The notes beneath the pieces were generated by a model that did not search any database, was not told the DNA's origin, and saw only the letters and a program-made list of their open reading frames with translations. Of a stretch of DNA of 36,149 nt, positions 10,318 through 23,977 are shown in pieces. Within the stretch, counting starts at the first letter, position 1. Every line of letters starts with the position of its first letter. Location of the stretch: positions 1-36,149 of the forward strand of contig CAJNOQ010001093.1 of the NCBI GenBank assembly GCA_905250885.1, read 5' to 3'. The translations under genes were made by a program, and so were the position numbers. The stretch comes from Didymodactylos carnosus (lineage: Eukaryota; Rotifera; Eurotatoria; Philodinida; Philodinidae).

Positions 10318-10485
10318 ATAATCATGTGTTATTTATCTTTTTTTTTACAATTTTTTTAACGAACGATAGTGAACTGTGATTTCTTATACCTTTGGTTCAA
10401 AACAACCTTCGGTGTCTTGTTTTTACTTTCTTTCTCATATTTGTGTATTCTGTGTTCTCCTAACAATAGACTTTTTATCGAGTGA

Positions 10486-10491
10486 AATAAA
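10486..10491 (+). terminator. Poly(A) signal of UBA3
   Basis: AATAAA about 170 nt beyond the UBA3 stop. The rest of 10318-10835 is AT-rich spacer with no other feature seen. Confidence 0.55.
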
Positions 10492-10835
10492 CTAGGAAAT
10501 TTTTTTTTTTTGTGTATTCTCTACTCAGTGACAATTCTATGTTTTATTCAACGAAGTTTAGATTTCATTTATACTGTGGTTCTATACTAACACTGATCAT
10601 CCATCGTTTTCTACTCTGGTAGTACTATGAGGAAAATTTAACTTAGTTTGTCATCTATTCACAATGTTTCTACTAGTTCAAACTCATAGAACAAGAGACT
10701 AAATGAGTTTGAGAAAAATGGATTGTACTTATTTTCTGTGTTGATTAATGTTGCCTAATTTTATTTTTAATTCAAGATATTTTTCAATTCAATGTTTATC
10801 TAATGTATGTGTTTTTTCTCTTTTTTTTCATTTAA

Positions 10836-11714
10836 ATGGCATTGAAAAAATCTTATCATATCGAGTCATTTTTGAATTTAAAAAATGATATAGAAAAATC
10901 ATTTATTAAAATTGAACAACTTTATGCACAAACGTCAAAAGATGACAATGAATTAGAAAATCTATTCAAAAATATAGCATGGAATTTAGAAGATCTTGAA
11001 AAATTAAATCAATTACCACAAAACAATAACGATGATGAACTTTCTCAATCTCATCATAAAGAAATAGAAGATGAAAATGTATCATTGCCAATACTTGACG
11101 ATAAAATATCGAATGAATTTGATGAAGAAGCAGAAGATAAAACATTACTCAAAAGAGAATTTACACATCCATTAGAAACAATTAATAATCGATCATCTAA
11201 ACCCAAACAACATTCTATTTTTTTTTATTCAAAAGAAAATAGTGAACCGTTTTTATTAAAAAAAACTAACATTTTAAACACGAATTTTTCATCTTCTAAT
11301 GAACGTATCGATTATGTTAAACGGATGCGTATACGACTAAATTATTATAAGAATGAAATGATGAAACAAGAAAATATGGACATTGTTAATTTATCTCCAT
11401 CGTTATCTACTTCACTATCATCTTCACGTGATGCAATTCTTAAAACTCAAGATGAACAATTGAATACTATTCATAGTACCGTTCTTTCATTAAAACATTT
11501 AACACAAAATATTAATTTTGAACTTGATGGACATGTTCAAGTATTGAATAATTTAGATCAGAATATGGTACATAATCAAAATAATATTGAACAATTAACA
11601 AAACAAACAAACTATTTTGTTAGGAATAAATCCGATCCAATTGCACACACGCTTCTGACAATATTAGCCATTGTCTTATTTTTCATCATTATTATCTTAC
11701 TTTTATTTTTTTGA
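10836..11714 (+). CDS. Syntaxin-6/10-like Qc-SNARE with a C-terminal anchor
   Basis: Single-exon gene, 292 aa (STX6 is 255). The N-terminal helical domain resembles syntaxin-6: a FLNLKNDIEKSF region and then IAWNLEDLEKL, matching the family's SIEWDLEDL. An acidic, Ser-rich linker precedes the SNARE motif (about aa 198-262), which starts with QDEQLNTIHSTV and aligns without gaps to syntaxin-6. A hydrophobic anchor occupies about 268-292, so the protein is tail-anchored. Syntaxin-6 class Qc-SNAREs act in trans-Golgi and endosome fusion; that location is inferred. Oddity: the residue aligned to the zero-layer Gln (in the family's ELEEQ) is His233 here (ELDGH, codon CAT). Syntaxin-8 is the alternative family, but the N-terminus fits syntaxin-6 better. 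The linker is longer than usual. The region 11715-12155 downstream shows nothing besides UTR-like AT-rich sequence. Confidence 0.85.
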   Translation: MALKKSYHIESFLNLKNDIEKSFIKIEQLYAQTSKDDNELENLFKNIAWNLEDLEKLNQLPQNNNDDELSQSHHKEIEDENVSLPILDDKISNEFDEEAEDKTLLKREFTHPLETINNRSSKPKQHSIFFYSKENSEPFLLKKTNILNTNFSSSNERIDYVKRMRIRLNYYKNEMMKQENMDIVNLSPSLSTSLSSSRDAILKTQDEQLNTIHSTVLSLKHLTQNINFELDGHVQVLNNLDQNMVHNQNNIEQLTKQTNYFVRNKSDPIAHTLLTILAIVLFFIIIILLLFF

Positions 11715-12155
11715 GAAAAAAATATTAGACAATTCCAATCTGTCTCGTCTTGTATTGTTCGAGATAACGATCGGGTATTTTGTACCAAAGTTTTCACTGA
11801 GAGATAGATCTTAGTATTAGTGTGCTGAATTTAAATGTTCCTAGCATGCATGTTTGTTAAATTTAATGTTGCTAAAAACTCGATCTTAAACCGGTGCTAT
11901 TATATTCTAAATTTGCTCTCTTATTTGTGAATGAAATTGTCTTATACTTTGATTTGGTGCTATTGATTTTTCTTTTGTCATATTTTTCTATCATAAATTT
12001 TGTTTTAATATTTGAAAACGAAGTTAGTAAGTGTGAATTTTTCACTATGTTTGTTTAATGTAGGGATATGGTTTGATTTTAGTTTCAGATTTGTGTACAT
12101 ATATCTCTATATATTTTATTTAACACGTACACTATTGCTTTTTTTCTTCGGTGCT

Positions 12156-15107
<2,952 letters not shown>

Positions 15108-16095
15108 TTTTTAAGAAAAAAACACATAGACATTGATCGTCAGATAGTCTGAAAAACAGTCAGTTCTTTTATTTTTTTGGTTTTATGTATTTCAAAGTCC
15201 AACTTGCTGTTGTTTTTTCTGTACTCTGTTAACTTTTCATTTTTATTAACGCTTTTTTTGAGTCCGACAACATATCTGCTTTGAACTGTAAGAAAACAAA
15301 GTGATAATAAAAGAAACTTTTATATTTAGCTAAATGGTTGAATTGGCGGTATCTTTAATGAGTACAGCAACGACTGTCTGAATGTTTAACTTTAATTAGC
15401 TTCATTGTTTAACTTTTTTGTTCTGGCAAAATTATCGGCTTTTTGAAGTATGCCGTTTACACTAGGCTACATTAAATTCTAACGAATGCCGAATGCCTAT
15501 GAACGATTTCTGTTGTATTACAGAGGAATCGATCAATAATGAAGGCAAAATTTTGAGGTCGCTACAAGCGCTTGAGTAATGTAGTCCTACGACATCTATA
15601 AACAAGTTTAATATAATGGAACCTACAGAGGTGAAATGTATCTTTTCGCCAGACATTATCTAGCGATATAGACAAAAATGATTTTGCATTAAATCAAAAG
15701 AAGTTCTACCTTGATAACTGTTTGTTGACGAATTACTGATATTACGGTCGAAATGGCTTCTTCAAGCCAATCAATTTTTTTGATTTTGCTCGTTTTATGA
15801 GTAAGTACAATACACAAACACAACGCAAGTCAAATCAAATCCGGCATTCCAAGTGTTCTTGTTTAGCTGCTCCCAGTATAAAAGCTATTTGAATTTGTTA
15901 AGATAGTACATGTTTGAGCGTAATTTTGGGATAGAACACTATAGGAAATAATCTCCACAGATGATATTTTCCTACATTGTTCCATTGTAGAAAAGAATGG
16001 ATTTTTATTTACCCTCCATTAAAGTATGTTTGTATTCTTGGGTTATGAAGAAGATCGCACCTTATTTACTAGATACAAACTACAGCTCTAGAGAG
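15108..16095. other. Intergenic spacer after TGS1
   Basis: This contains the TGS1 3' UTR with a poly(A) signal AATAAA at 15306-15311, then AT-rich sequence. Open frames here (for example minus 15462-15656) lack family similarity, splice context or codon character. Nothing else is supported. Confidence 0.5.
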
Positions 16096-16231
16096 TGTTT
16101 CATAAAAATTCTTAAATGCTCGATTTAACTAAGTCTAGACTTAAGTGTATAAAATTAACACGTAAGTGTACAAAACAAAGACTTAAGCCTAGACTTAGGT
16201 ATGTCGAGCACTTAGGAATTTTATGAAATAC
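16096..16231. repeat. Short inverted-repeat (MITE-like) element
   Basis: Arms 16096-16147 and 16181-16231 are about 51 nt and near-complementary, starting GTGTTTCATAAAA on the left and ending TTTTATGAAATAC on the right, around a 33-nt spacer. Both arms contain CTTAAGT and CTAGACTTA words. A target duplication was not clear. From 16232 to 16884 no gene is recognised; TTTTCAG at about 16845-16851 could be the acceptor of a leader intron of the next gene. Confidence 0.6.
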
Positions 16232-16884
16232 CTTCCTGTTCAGAAGACTATCATGATGCAGTGTTTATACGCTCAGTCGCTACAGCTCCCCAATCACGCT
16301 TTATTAATTAACATATCAGACTTCAAGAGTTGGAGATGCTATTGTACGTGATGTTGCAAGTATACTGTTGGACGGGACACATATATATGAGTGACTTATC
16401 TAAGTTTATAATCAAGTATGTGGCGAAAAGCATAATAGTGGAATCATGTCTTGAGATAGACGACTATTCATTGTTCTTTTTTCACACACTAAAACAAAGT
16501 AAACTACAGTGTATGTTTAAGTGCATGAGTTTAAGAATATAGACGAAGTGATCCTTTGTATGCGTTGTGTCTGTACTATGAAAGACTTTGGGTAGAAAGT
16601 TTTATTTTCTTGTAGATAACTGTATTTCTTTTTTTGAAATGTTTTGAAAAACAAGTTAGTCTTTTTGCTTTCACTAGTACCGAGAATAAAATAAAATTGT
16701 GTTACACATTTTATCCATAGATATCCATAATATAGTTCCATAACATGAAACAAATCATGTATTGTTGTATATTTTCTCAATTCGAATATAATACATATTT
16801 GAATTGAAAATTAATCATGGATACTTGATAACATCGTTGTCTTATTTTCAGAGTGACTAACTTTTGATGAATTAAAAAATATCC

Positions 16885-19640
16885 ATGAATTCACCCAATT
16901 CTTCGTTTCAAAAAGTTCAAAATTATAAATGCCGTTGCCCTTTAATAAAACTAGGTTTGTATTGTGTAACACTACAATCCTTTCAGTTTGATCTTATACC
17001 ACGTATGAATCTCTTTTGTGTAGGATCCTATGGTATTCAAGATATTCACCAAGTACGATCTATTCCTTGTGATCGATCGACGAATGACGTCTTTTTATAT
17101 CAGCATCTCCAGTGGTACCATAATTTCGATAGCGTACGTTCCTAGAGTTATTATTTAGACTTTTTCAACAAGTATCTTTTGTTGGTTTTAGGTATCAGCG
17201 AGAAAGCTTGTTCGAGCATTATTTAACAATCTGAGTATGAATGAACAAATTTTTCAACCAAATGAATGTATAATCAAACAAAATATACCAGTTGAAAGTT
17301 ATAAATGTAAGTCATAAAGATTATACTAAGAGTTATTTACACAATAACCGTTCGAGAATCTATTTTCAAATATTAACTTCATCATCAGGCGTTAAATCTG
17401 GAATTTTTAAGTTATCCATTCTGCGCTGAGAGATACTCGACTGTAAAGAGAAAACTTTATAGTTTACATACTTCTGTAGATGATCACTTGGAAAGAAAGT
17501 AGTTCAGATTGAACATTTCCATTCGTGCAAATTCTTCGAAGGATTTGGTTGATTCTTCTTTCAGTATCGTATTACATCCGTTCTTTTTGTTCTAGGCAAA
17601 TGTCCACTAATTAGAGATGAAGTTTATGGTTTATGTGCCGATGAGCATGATGTTACAAATATGCCGTGTAGTCGTGCAGAAAAAGAAGTTCTATGCTATC
17701 AACATTTACAATATCATCACAATCTCTCGTCACGTGCAGCAAAAAAGATTGTTTTAGCTTTATTGTCATGTACAAATTCTCGTACAAAATTATTTCATGT
17801 CAAAGATCTTGTGACCCAATCCAAATGCGCTGTGAGAAAATTAAAATGCAAATGTCCATTAGTTTCAAGACATATCTATGGTAAATCAATATGTTTGTTT
17901 TTTATGTCAGATATTGCTTCTACTTCTTAACTGTATTCCTAGGTATTCATGAAAATCATCAAATTCCAAATATTCCATGTAAGTTATTATTTTGTCATTT
18001 TTTTTTACTATTGATTTTAATGAGATGTGGGCTAAAATTTTTAAAGTCCATACGATTGGTCGACCGTTATTATCCGACAAGATTGCGGCAAAACTAGCTA
18101 TGCAACTAGACGGGCTATATTGTCCCAAAAGACGTTTTTTTTTCGTCCCATCGCATTCTATTAGGATCTCTGATTTGCAGCTACTAATGTCCATCAGTGA
18201 ATGCACTTGGGAATAAATTGCTCTTTTTCTGACATACGAAGTTTTTCATTTTTCTACGTATTTCCACAAAATGGATCTTTCTTTGCATTAAAATGCGTTC
18301 GTGTTATGCACGATAACGCAGCACTATTAGACGTGAGTTAATTGGCGTTTTTCTTCAGATTTGTGCGTTTATAAACAGAATGATATGCAAAATGTATGAT
18401 GTGCAACATTAAATAGTTTTTGTTAAGCTAAAACATTTTCTCTGGTAAAAAGCTATGCACGATTTTTTTTCTCTTTTTTAGGCGATCGAGCTGATCAACA
18501 AATTTTCGTTTTTCATCATCTCACATATTTCCACAAAATGAATGGAAAAGCGGCTACAAAACTAATTCGCGCCTTATTATCAAATAAAGATCCATTAGAA
18601 AAATTATTTCATTATGATGAAGTGATAATAAGTACATTGACTTCTCCAGATGGAAACTCAAATTTAACTCATAATGTTACTCAACAAAAACCAAAACGTT
18701 CACGTAAATCATTAAATAAAAATCTTAACAATAGTTATCTGGATCAAATGCTTCAGCAACAACAACAGCAACAACAACAACATAGTAAGTCCATGGAAAT
18801 CTGTATAACACTATATAATAGACACCACTGAGGCTAAACATTTTCTACGGACGTCGTTTCTGTTTCAGATAATCAGCAACAACAGCAATTGCAAATTCAA
18901 CATCAACAACAATTACACGCATACAACAATATTCAACAACATCAGTTCAATCAAACGCATTTTGTTGAAAGTTTGCATCAAGAACTTGGAGACATGAGAA
19001 CAAAAGTAAGTTTTTATAATTCAGAGGAAGAAATGGCGATAACGGTATAAATACGGAGATAAAAAGTTCCTTTGTGCTATGTGAGATCTTATTAGTTGTG
19101 TAGTCACCAGATGATGTAGACGAAACTCATTTTTAGCCATAATAGTGACAAATTTTTGTTCGTATTTAGTACCAGTCCTTGTTAAATGCAATGAACACTT
19201 CCGCGCTATCAATGAATCTTGTTCAAGATTCCTCATTGATGCAAAAAGTACCCAACGGTGTCAGTGAGTATTATACATCATTATTCAGTTAAAAACATAT
19301 TGAGTCTTTAACTGTAAAACTTCATAAATCAGTTTCGAAAATTGCACTCATATCACAACAAATTATACGATACAATAAATTTAACGTCGGAAGAGTTTAC
19401 TTAAACAAGATTTTTGATTTTCAGAGATGGAAGAACCCGAAAATGTACCGTTAGATTGCAGTGGAAAAAGTAATGTTCTCAAAATGAATGCCCATACAAC
19501 AATGCCATGTCAAGTAAGTCGTTTGGATTCAATTAACTAATTACAATAACTTGACGATTTGTTTACGTTTTAAGATGACCTATTCTTACAATAATGGTAT
19601 GGGTAATACACTTGATTTAAATCCATATCAATTATTTTAA
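16885..19640 (+). CDS. Unrecognised protein with three tandem Cys/His modules and a Gln-rich tail
   Basis: Ten coding exons: 16885-16954, 17024-17133, 17192-17306, 17596-17880, 17943-17978, 18482-18784, 18869-19005, 19170-19263, 19425-19513, 19575-19640. All are in phase, 434 aa. Residues 16-56, 99-140 and 183-223 repeat the pattern CxC-x(13,14)-H-x6-C-x11-H-x4-H: Cys16/18, His32, Cys39, His51/56; Cys99/101, His116, Cys123, His135/140; Cys183/185, His199, Cys206, His218/223. Each begins CxCPL and continues with a predicted helix (SARKLVRALF, AAKKIVLALL, AATKLIRALL) and an LF or IF motif, giving a repeat of 83-84 residues. The six invariant ligands suggest zinc binding; that is inference. Residues about 285-335 are rich in Gln, Asn and His. 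No signal peptide or membrane segment is seen. Two introns split module Cys codons (Cys99 and Cys206) in the same phase. The first intron (69 nt) reads through in frame. Function is unknown; a Gln-rich tail would fit a nuclear regulator. Confidence 0.85.
17979..18481 (+). other. 503-nt intron of the Cys/His-module gene with an exon-like fragment
   Basis: This is the longest intron of the gene. Its part 18246-18280 resembles the start of the next exon (shared TTTTTCAT and TATTTCCACAAAATG; about 75-80% by eye over 35 nt) and may be a decayed partial exon copy. A minus-strand frame at 17907-18206 overlaps the previous exon and has no recognisable product. Confidence 0.3.
18754..18782 (+). repeat. 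CAA/CAG trinucleotide run coding poly-Gln
   Basis: A run of CAA and CAG codons near the end of exon 6 of the Cys/His-module gene encodes a Gln stretch that continues after the intron at 18785-18868. It is likely length-variable between alleles. Confidence 0.85.
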
Positions 19641-19716
19641 AATGTTGTATATTAAAGAGGAAAAACTAAAAACTGCTTCAAGAGTAAATGTTGTTCGCAC
19701 TCCATTTTTTTAACTG

Positions 19717-19722
19717 AATAAA
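19717..19722 (+). terminator. Poly(A) signal of the Cys/His-module gene
   Basis: AATAAA lies 77 nt after the stop codon. Another AATAAA near 20340 could serve a longer 3' UTR. The remaining 19.7-21.4 kb is AT-rich with no gene recognised between this gene and the convergent Sox gene. Confidence 0.5.
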
Positions 19723-21412
19723 AATCTGTTCTTTCTTGTTTTTTTATGAAAACGGTTTTGCATACACGCACAGTATTCGAGAAACGCTTTTTTCCGATTT
19801 TTGTATGATAGATTACATACACATTTGTTTGTTGTAATCTATCTCATTTATGTTCTATTTTTTTCTCTTTTTGCCGGCTATTTTGATGAAGCTGTTTAGG
19901 TTTGCTTTACAGATTTTGTTATTTTTGTTTCATCAAATTATCATTAAGCGTTGATCAAAATTTAGAAGATGGAAAATTTTAGAAACTATTAAAATGAGGA
20001 TGTTGAACATTTGAGATGAGAAGGTATTAACAACAATGTTACTGTTGTGTTTTAAGACTTTTTTCGCGTGTATCAAGTTTAGGTCTGTTTCTTTTAACGT
20101 TCTGCATGAGATACAAAATGAAACAGTTTATTTTTTATTTTCCGTCTTCTGTTACGTGTATTAACTGTACATTATAGATGTACATACATACATAGAGGTA
20201 TTTAAGCAAAATTGCTTCACTTGCGTTGATGTTCGTGCTATGTCTTGACTGTTTTGTACGTAGGTAGTTCTGATTTTTATTGTCTGTTTTCTTTCTCTCT
20301 TTCTGTTTTTGTATTATGCGTTTCCAAGCATTTCAGTGAAAATAAAACAAAAAGAAATGAAATATGTAACAACTGAGTTGCAAACGAAAAGGAAAATGTT
20401 AACTGACGTGTTATTGATTGAAAATAAAACAGCATGAATTGAATAGAACATTATGAGTCATCAGTAATTTGAGAAAGTATTTAGATTTTTTTAAAATATT
20501 TCATTAAATTCAACTCTTATTCAATTTTGTATTTTTTCATCAAAAAAGCTGTAATTAAATTACATAAAACTCGTTGAGTTGCTTCTGCATAACATTTGAA
20601 ATAGAGCGGATCAACTTTCAAGGCTTTCTAGCCTATATATAAATCTGTTCACGCATCATGTCGCGCAAGAAAAGGGTTATGAATTAATAAATTCACAGTC
20701 ACCCATAAATTCTCCAAAAACTTCTGCATCACTTTATCATAAACCGAAAACTGTCGAACTAAGAAAAGAGCATAAAACACTGATTGTCAGCGGTCGGTTG
20801 TGTGCGAATTACGCGACCTCTGTCAGGCATTATCTTCTCGTCGCCGTGTCGCTCGAGGAAACTACCATTTCATGTAGAAAATAATCTGGTCTAGTATAGC
20901 AGATTGTACACCTTTCTAGAGCAAATTTACGATTTTCTATTTGGATTGTGAAAAAGTATTTATATTAGTGTTATTGTGCATTCTGTTAGCATTTTAATTA
21001 ATACGGTTTTCAGACTTTAGCGTCGCTTCTTCTGAAGGAAAAGAGTACTATCTACAAAATTGATCCAGTGTTGTACAACGCCGAAATATGCAACTTTCCA
21101 TGAGAGAAATTATCATAGAGTTAAATTGAACTATCAGGAACGCTTTGTGAAGAATTAATATTGAAACCAGCAAGTTGTGAAAGTTGATCCACTCTAATAC
21201 TGCAACTGTTACGCCGAGGCAACTTAATGAATAAATATCCCAATCAAATATAGTTTTAAAAAGAATCAAATTCTACATCTTTGATACATAGCTTCCATCA
21301 ACTCTCAAACATGACAACTTATTTCTGAGTTCCACCAGTGCTAATGTTGAAAATTTCCTTAGTTTAAGTGCTTATCTCCTTATTTGACCAAAGTTCAAAA
21401 ATTATCATGTCG

Positions 21413-21418
21413 TTTATT
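21413..21418 (-). terminator. Possible poly(A) signal of Sox gene 1
   Basis: AATAAA on the minus strand, about 355 nt beyond the stop at 21772. It is the nearest clear hexamer; the assignment is tentative. Confidence 0.3.
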
Positions 21419-21771
21419 ATTAAAATAAACATATTCGTTGTATAAAACCAGAAAATATTTTTTTTTGTCTGAAACTCATCTATCAGGAATGAATGAAAAA
21501 TACATTTCAAAACTATTTACAAACCAAAACGAGAAAAAAAAACGAAAAAAAATTGTTTTTGATAAGAAACAAAACAACAATTCGATGTACAGATGAGTGT
21601 GCGTATGTGTTCTCCATTCATGCGAGTGGGTGCGATCAACAAAAGGGTTAATCAACATTGGACGAAGATAAAAGAGTAGACAATGTTCAACACACAAAAT
21701 AGTAAAAACATAATTAGTAAAAACGTAAATGTATCACAAATAATTGACTGCATCAAGGGACGAGGAATGCT

Positions 21772-23977
21772 TTACAATGAATTATCTGGCGTTAAATCTA
21801 AATCAAACAGTTTATAGTCACCGAGTAAATTTAATTGATTGAGAAATTCAGCTTGAGTAGCAAAATCAAATGACTCCAAAGCGGCTAATAACGATGGATC
21901 AGCAGCCATACCACTTAGTGACGAAAGAAGACTGTTTTGTGAAGAATTTGTTTGAGCTGTTTGAGATGAGGCTGAAGAACACGATGAGGTGGTAGATTGT
22001 TGTGAAAGTATTTCATCAAAATTCATTAAGAAATTATTTGCTAATTTTGGATCATTCAAAAAATTTGCCATCAATGACGTATTCGATAAGAATGATGATG
22101 CATCACTACTCTCTTCTTCTACGATCACCTCATTGAATTCATTCATATCATGATCAAAATTGTTTGGATCCAATGGTTGAGGGGTATGAGTTTCAGATGA
22201 CGTGTCCGTATCTGTGTTGTTGTTCTTATTTGAATGTGAATAATTTGTTGTATCGACCGATAATGTCGTTGATGGTGAATTTAACCCTTTTTTTGCTTTT
22301 TTACGAGGGCGATATTTATAATCAGGATATTCTTGTAAATGTAATTGTTTCAAACGTTCAGCTTCTTCCATGAATGGACGACGCTCAACTTCAGATAAAC
22401 GTTTCCATCGAGCACCTAAGAAAGGAAAACAAATACTATTAACTAACGATGTGAATACTTGTAAATTAATTCATTGTTTTATCTTTAGAATTCTAAATCT
22501 TCATATAGATTTAGTAATAGTTAAAATAATAAGCCTACCTAAATATTTGCTTATTTCTGCATTATGCATATCCGGTGCCAATTGTACAATTTTTCGCCGT
22601 TCTAATTGAGAAAATACCATAAACGCATTCATTGGTCGTTTCACTCGATTCACTCGTTTTTTTGAACGTGTACGTGTGGCATCCGAATACGGTGTATGAG
22701 TTTGTGGATCAATATTCATTGAGCCAAATTTTGATGGTGGCTGAGTGTTTGGTGCTGTTAACAGTTCAACCAGAACTTTTGTTTTCGCAAAAAATTCATT
22801 CGGTACATTTGTCGGCGGTGTGGATGATGATGCCGTAGTTGTGGAAGTACCTGCACCTGCAGCTGTGACAGTCAAAGTATTATTTGATGGTACTGAACGA
22901 ACTACGGCTGTTGTCGCCGGGGTTGATGAACGACTGGAAGTAGTAGTGGAATGTTGTTGCAGATGTTGAATATTGGAATTTGAATGAACGGTAGGAAGTG
23001 TATTTTGATTTTCTTTATTATTGGATGTTATGGCTGTAAAAAGATTCTACAGGTTAACGCACATGTTGGATGAAAATACTGTTTGAAATAATGTTCACAA
23101 AGCAATTTAAATAGCTAGTTTTAATACTACAATTGTGACTATATTCTGAAGCAAAAGTATAAGAATGAAACCGTATACAAACTTACAGTTAACAGCCGGT
23201 ACTAATGTAGCTGGTACACTCATTCCATTTGTAACAGCATTCGTGGCGGCGGATAAAAATGCGGCACTTATTGGAGTTGATAGTAATTTGGCAATACTAT
23301 TATTTCCGTTACCACCATTCAGCGCATTTTGTAATGCGATTGCGTTTAATGTTGTTAAATTATTAACTAATGTATAAAAGATATATGAAAAAAACTCCAA
23401 GCGTTTATCTAGGCGTTAACTTACCTATCGTTGCTAAATTAACAGCATTGGTTCCATTGATAATGACATTGTTCGACATACTAGAATTTGCTTGATTTCC
23501 TATTTGATTTGTTGGGATTGTTGATGCTGTAGTAGTTCCCGGAAATAATAGACGATTAACGGTTATTGTGCGGGTGTTATCTGAGGATTTATTTTGAGTA
23601 TTATCGTTATTCATGATATATACTGCGGGTTGTTGATTTAATTCTGATATATTTACAGGTTCAGTCTTAACTGGAGGTGTTGTTGTTATTGAACGCATTT
23701 TTTGATAAGCATTTCCAACTAGTAATGGATTAATGGGATTTGAAGATGAAGATTTTGTTGTGGATAATTTGATAGTAGAATTAGCCATTAATGTTGGTTT
23801 ACCATTCGTTGTTGTCAAAATACGTTGGGGTTGCTGCTGCATTATTTGCTGCTGTCGTTGTTGTAATACATTGTTATTGTTGTTCGTTGTTCGAATATAA
23901 GTCACAGTAGGACCAACTAGCGCATTGTCCATAGACGTTCCTGTTGGCGTGTTACATGTCATTGTTAGACCGTCCAT
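21772..23977 (-). CDS. Sox-family HMG-box transcription factor, tandem copy 1
   Basis: Four coding exons on the minus strand: 23977-23425, 23366-23187, 23033-22539, 22415-21772. All are phase 1 and in frame, 623 aa. The N-terminus is Gln/Thr/Asn/Ser-rich. A pre-HMG motif ([20 protein letters not shown], about aa 330) precedes the HMG box (about 372-450): [56 protein letters not shown] and [10 protein letters not shown] resemble the SoxC group (Sox4/11), but the group is uncertain. The box binds the DNA minor groove at ATTGTT-type sites and bends it. An intron splits the box after the Leu of KYLG. The usual Trp of RPMNAFMVW is Phe. The C-terminus is acidic, with DPKLANNFL and DPSLLAAL motifs shared with copy 2, and may activate transcription. 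The start is the first ATG after an in-frame stop. Confidence 0.92.

Noticed and set aside
12012-12155. N-terminal extension of TGS1 with a hydrophobic segment
   Set aside because: It has no ATG in frame before 12156 and reads as low-complexity T-rich leader; TGS1 is not a membrane protein.
16517-16780. 87-codon minus-strand frame downstream of TGS1
   Set aside because: No family similarity, AT-rich composition, no splice partners.
17907-18206. 99-codon minus-strand frame in an intron of the Cys/His-module gene
   Set aside because: It partly overlaps a supported exon in antisense and shows no motif.
21476-21697. Minus-strand frame downstream of Sox gene 1
   Set aside because: It lies in the likely 3' UTR of Sox gene 1 and encodes a Phe/His-rich low-complexity peptide.
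22164-23377. Several plus-strand frames opposite Sox gene 1
   Set aside because: They are antisense shadows of well-supported Sox exons.
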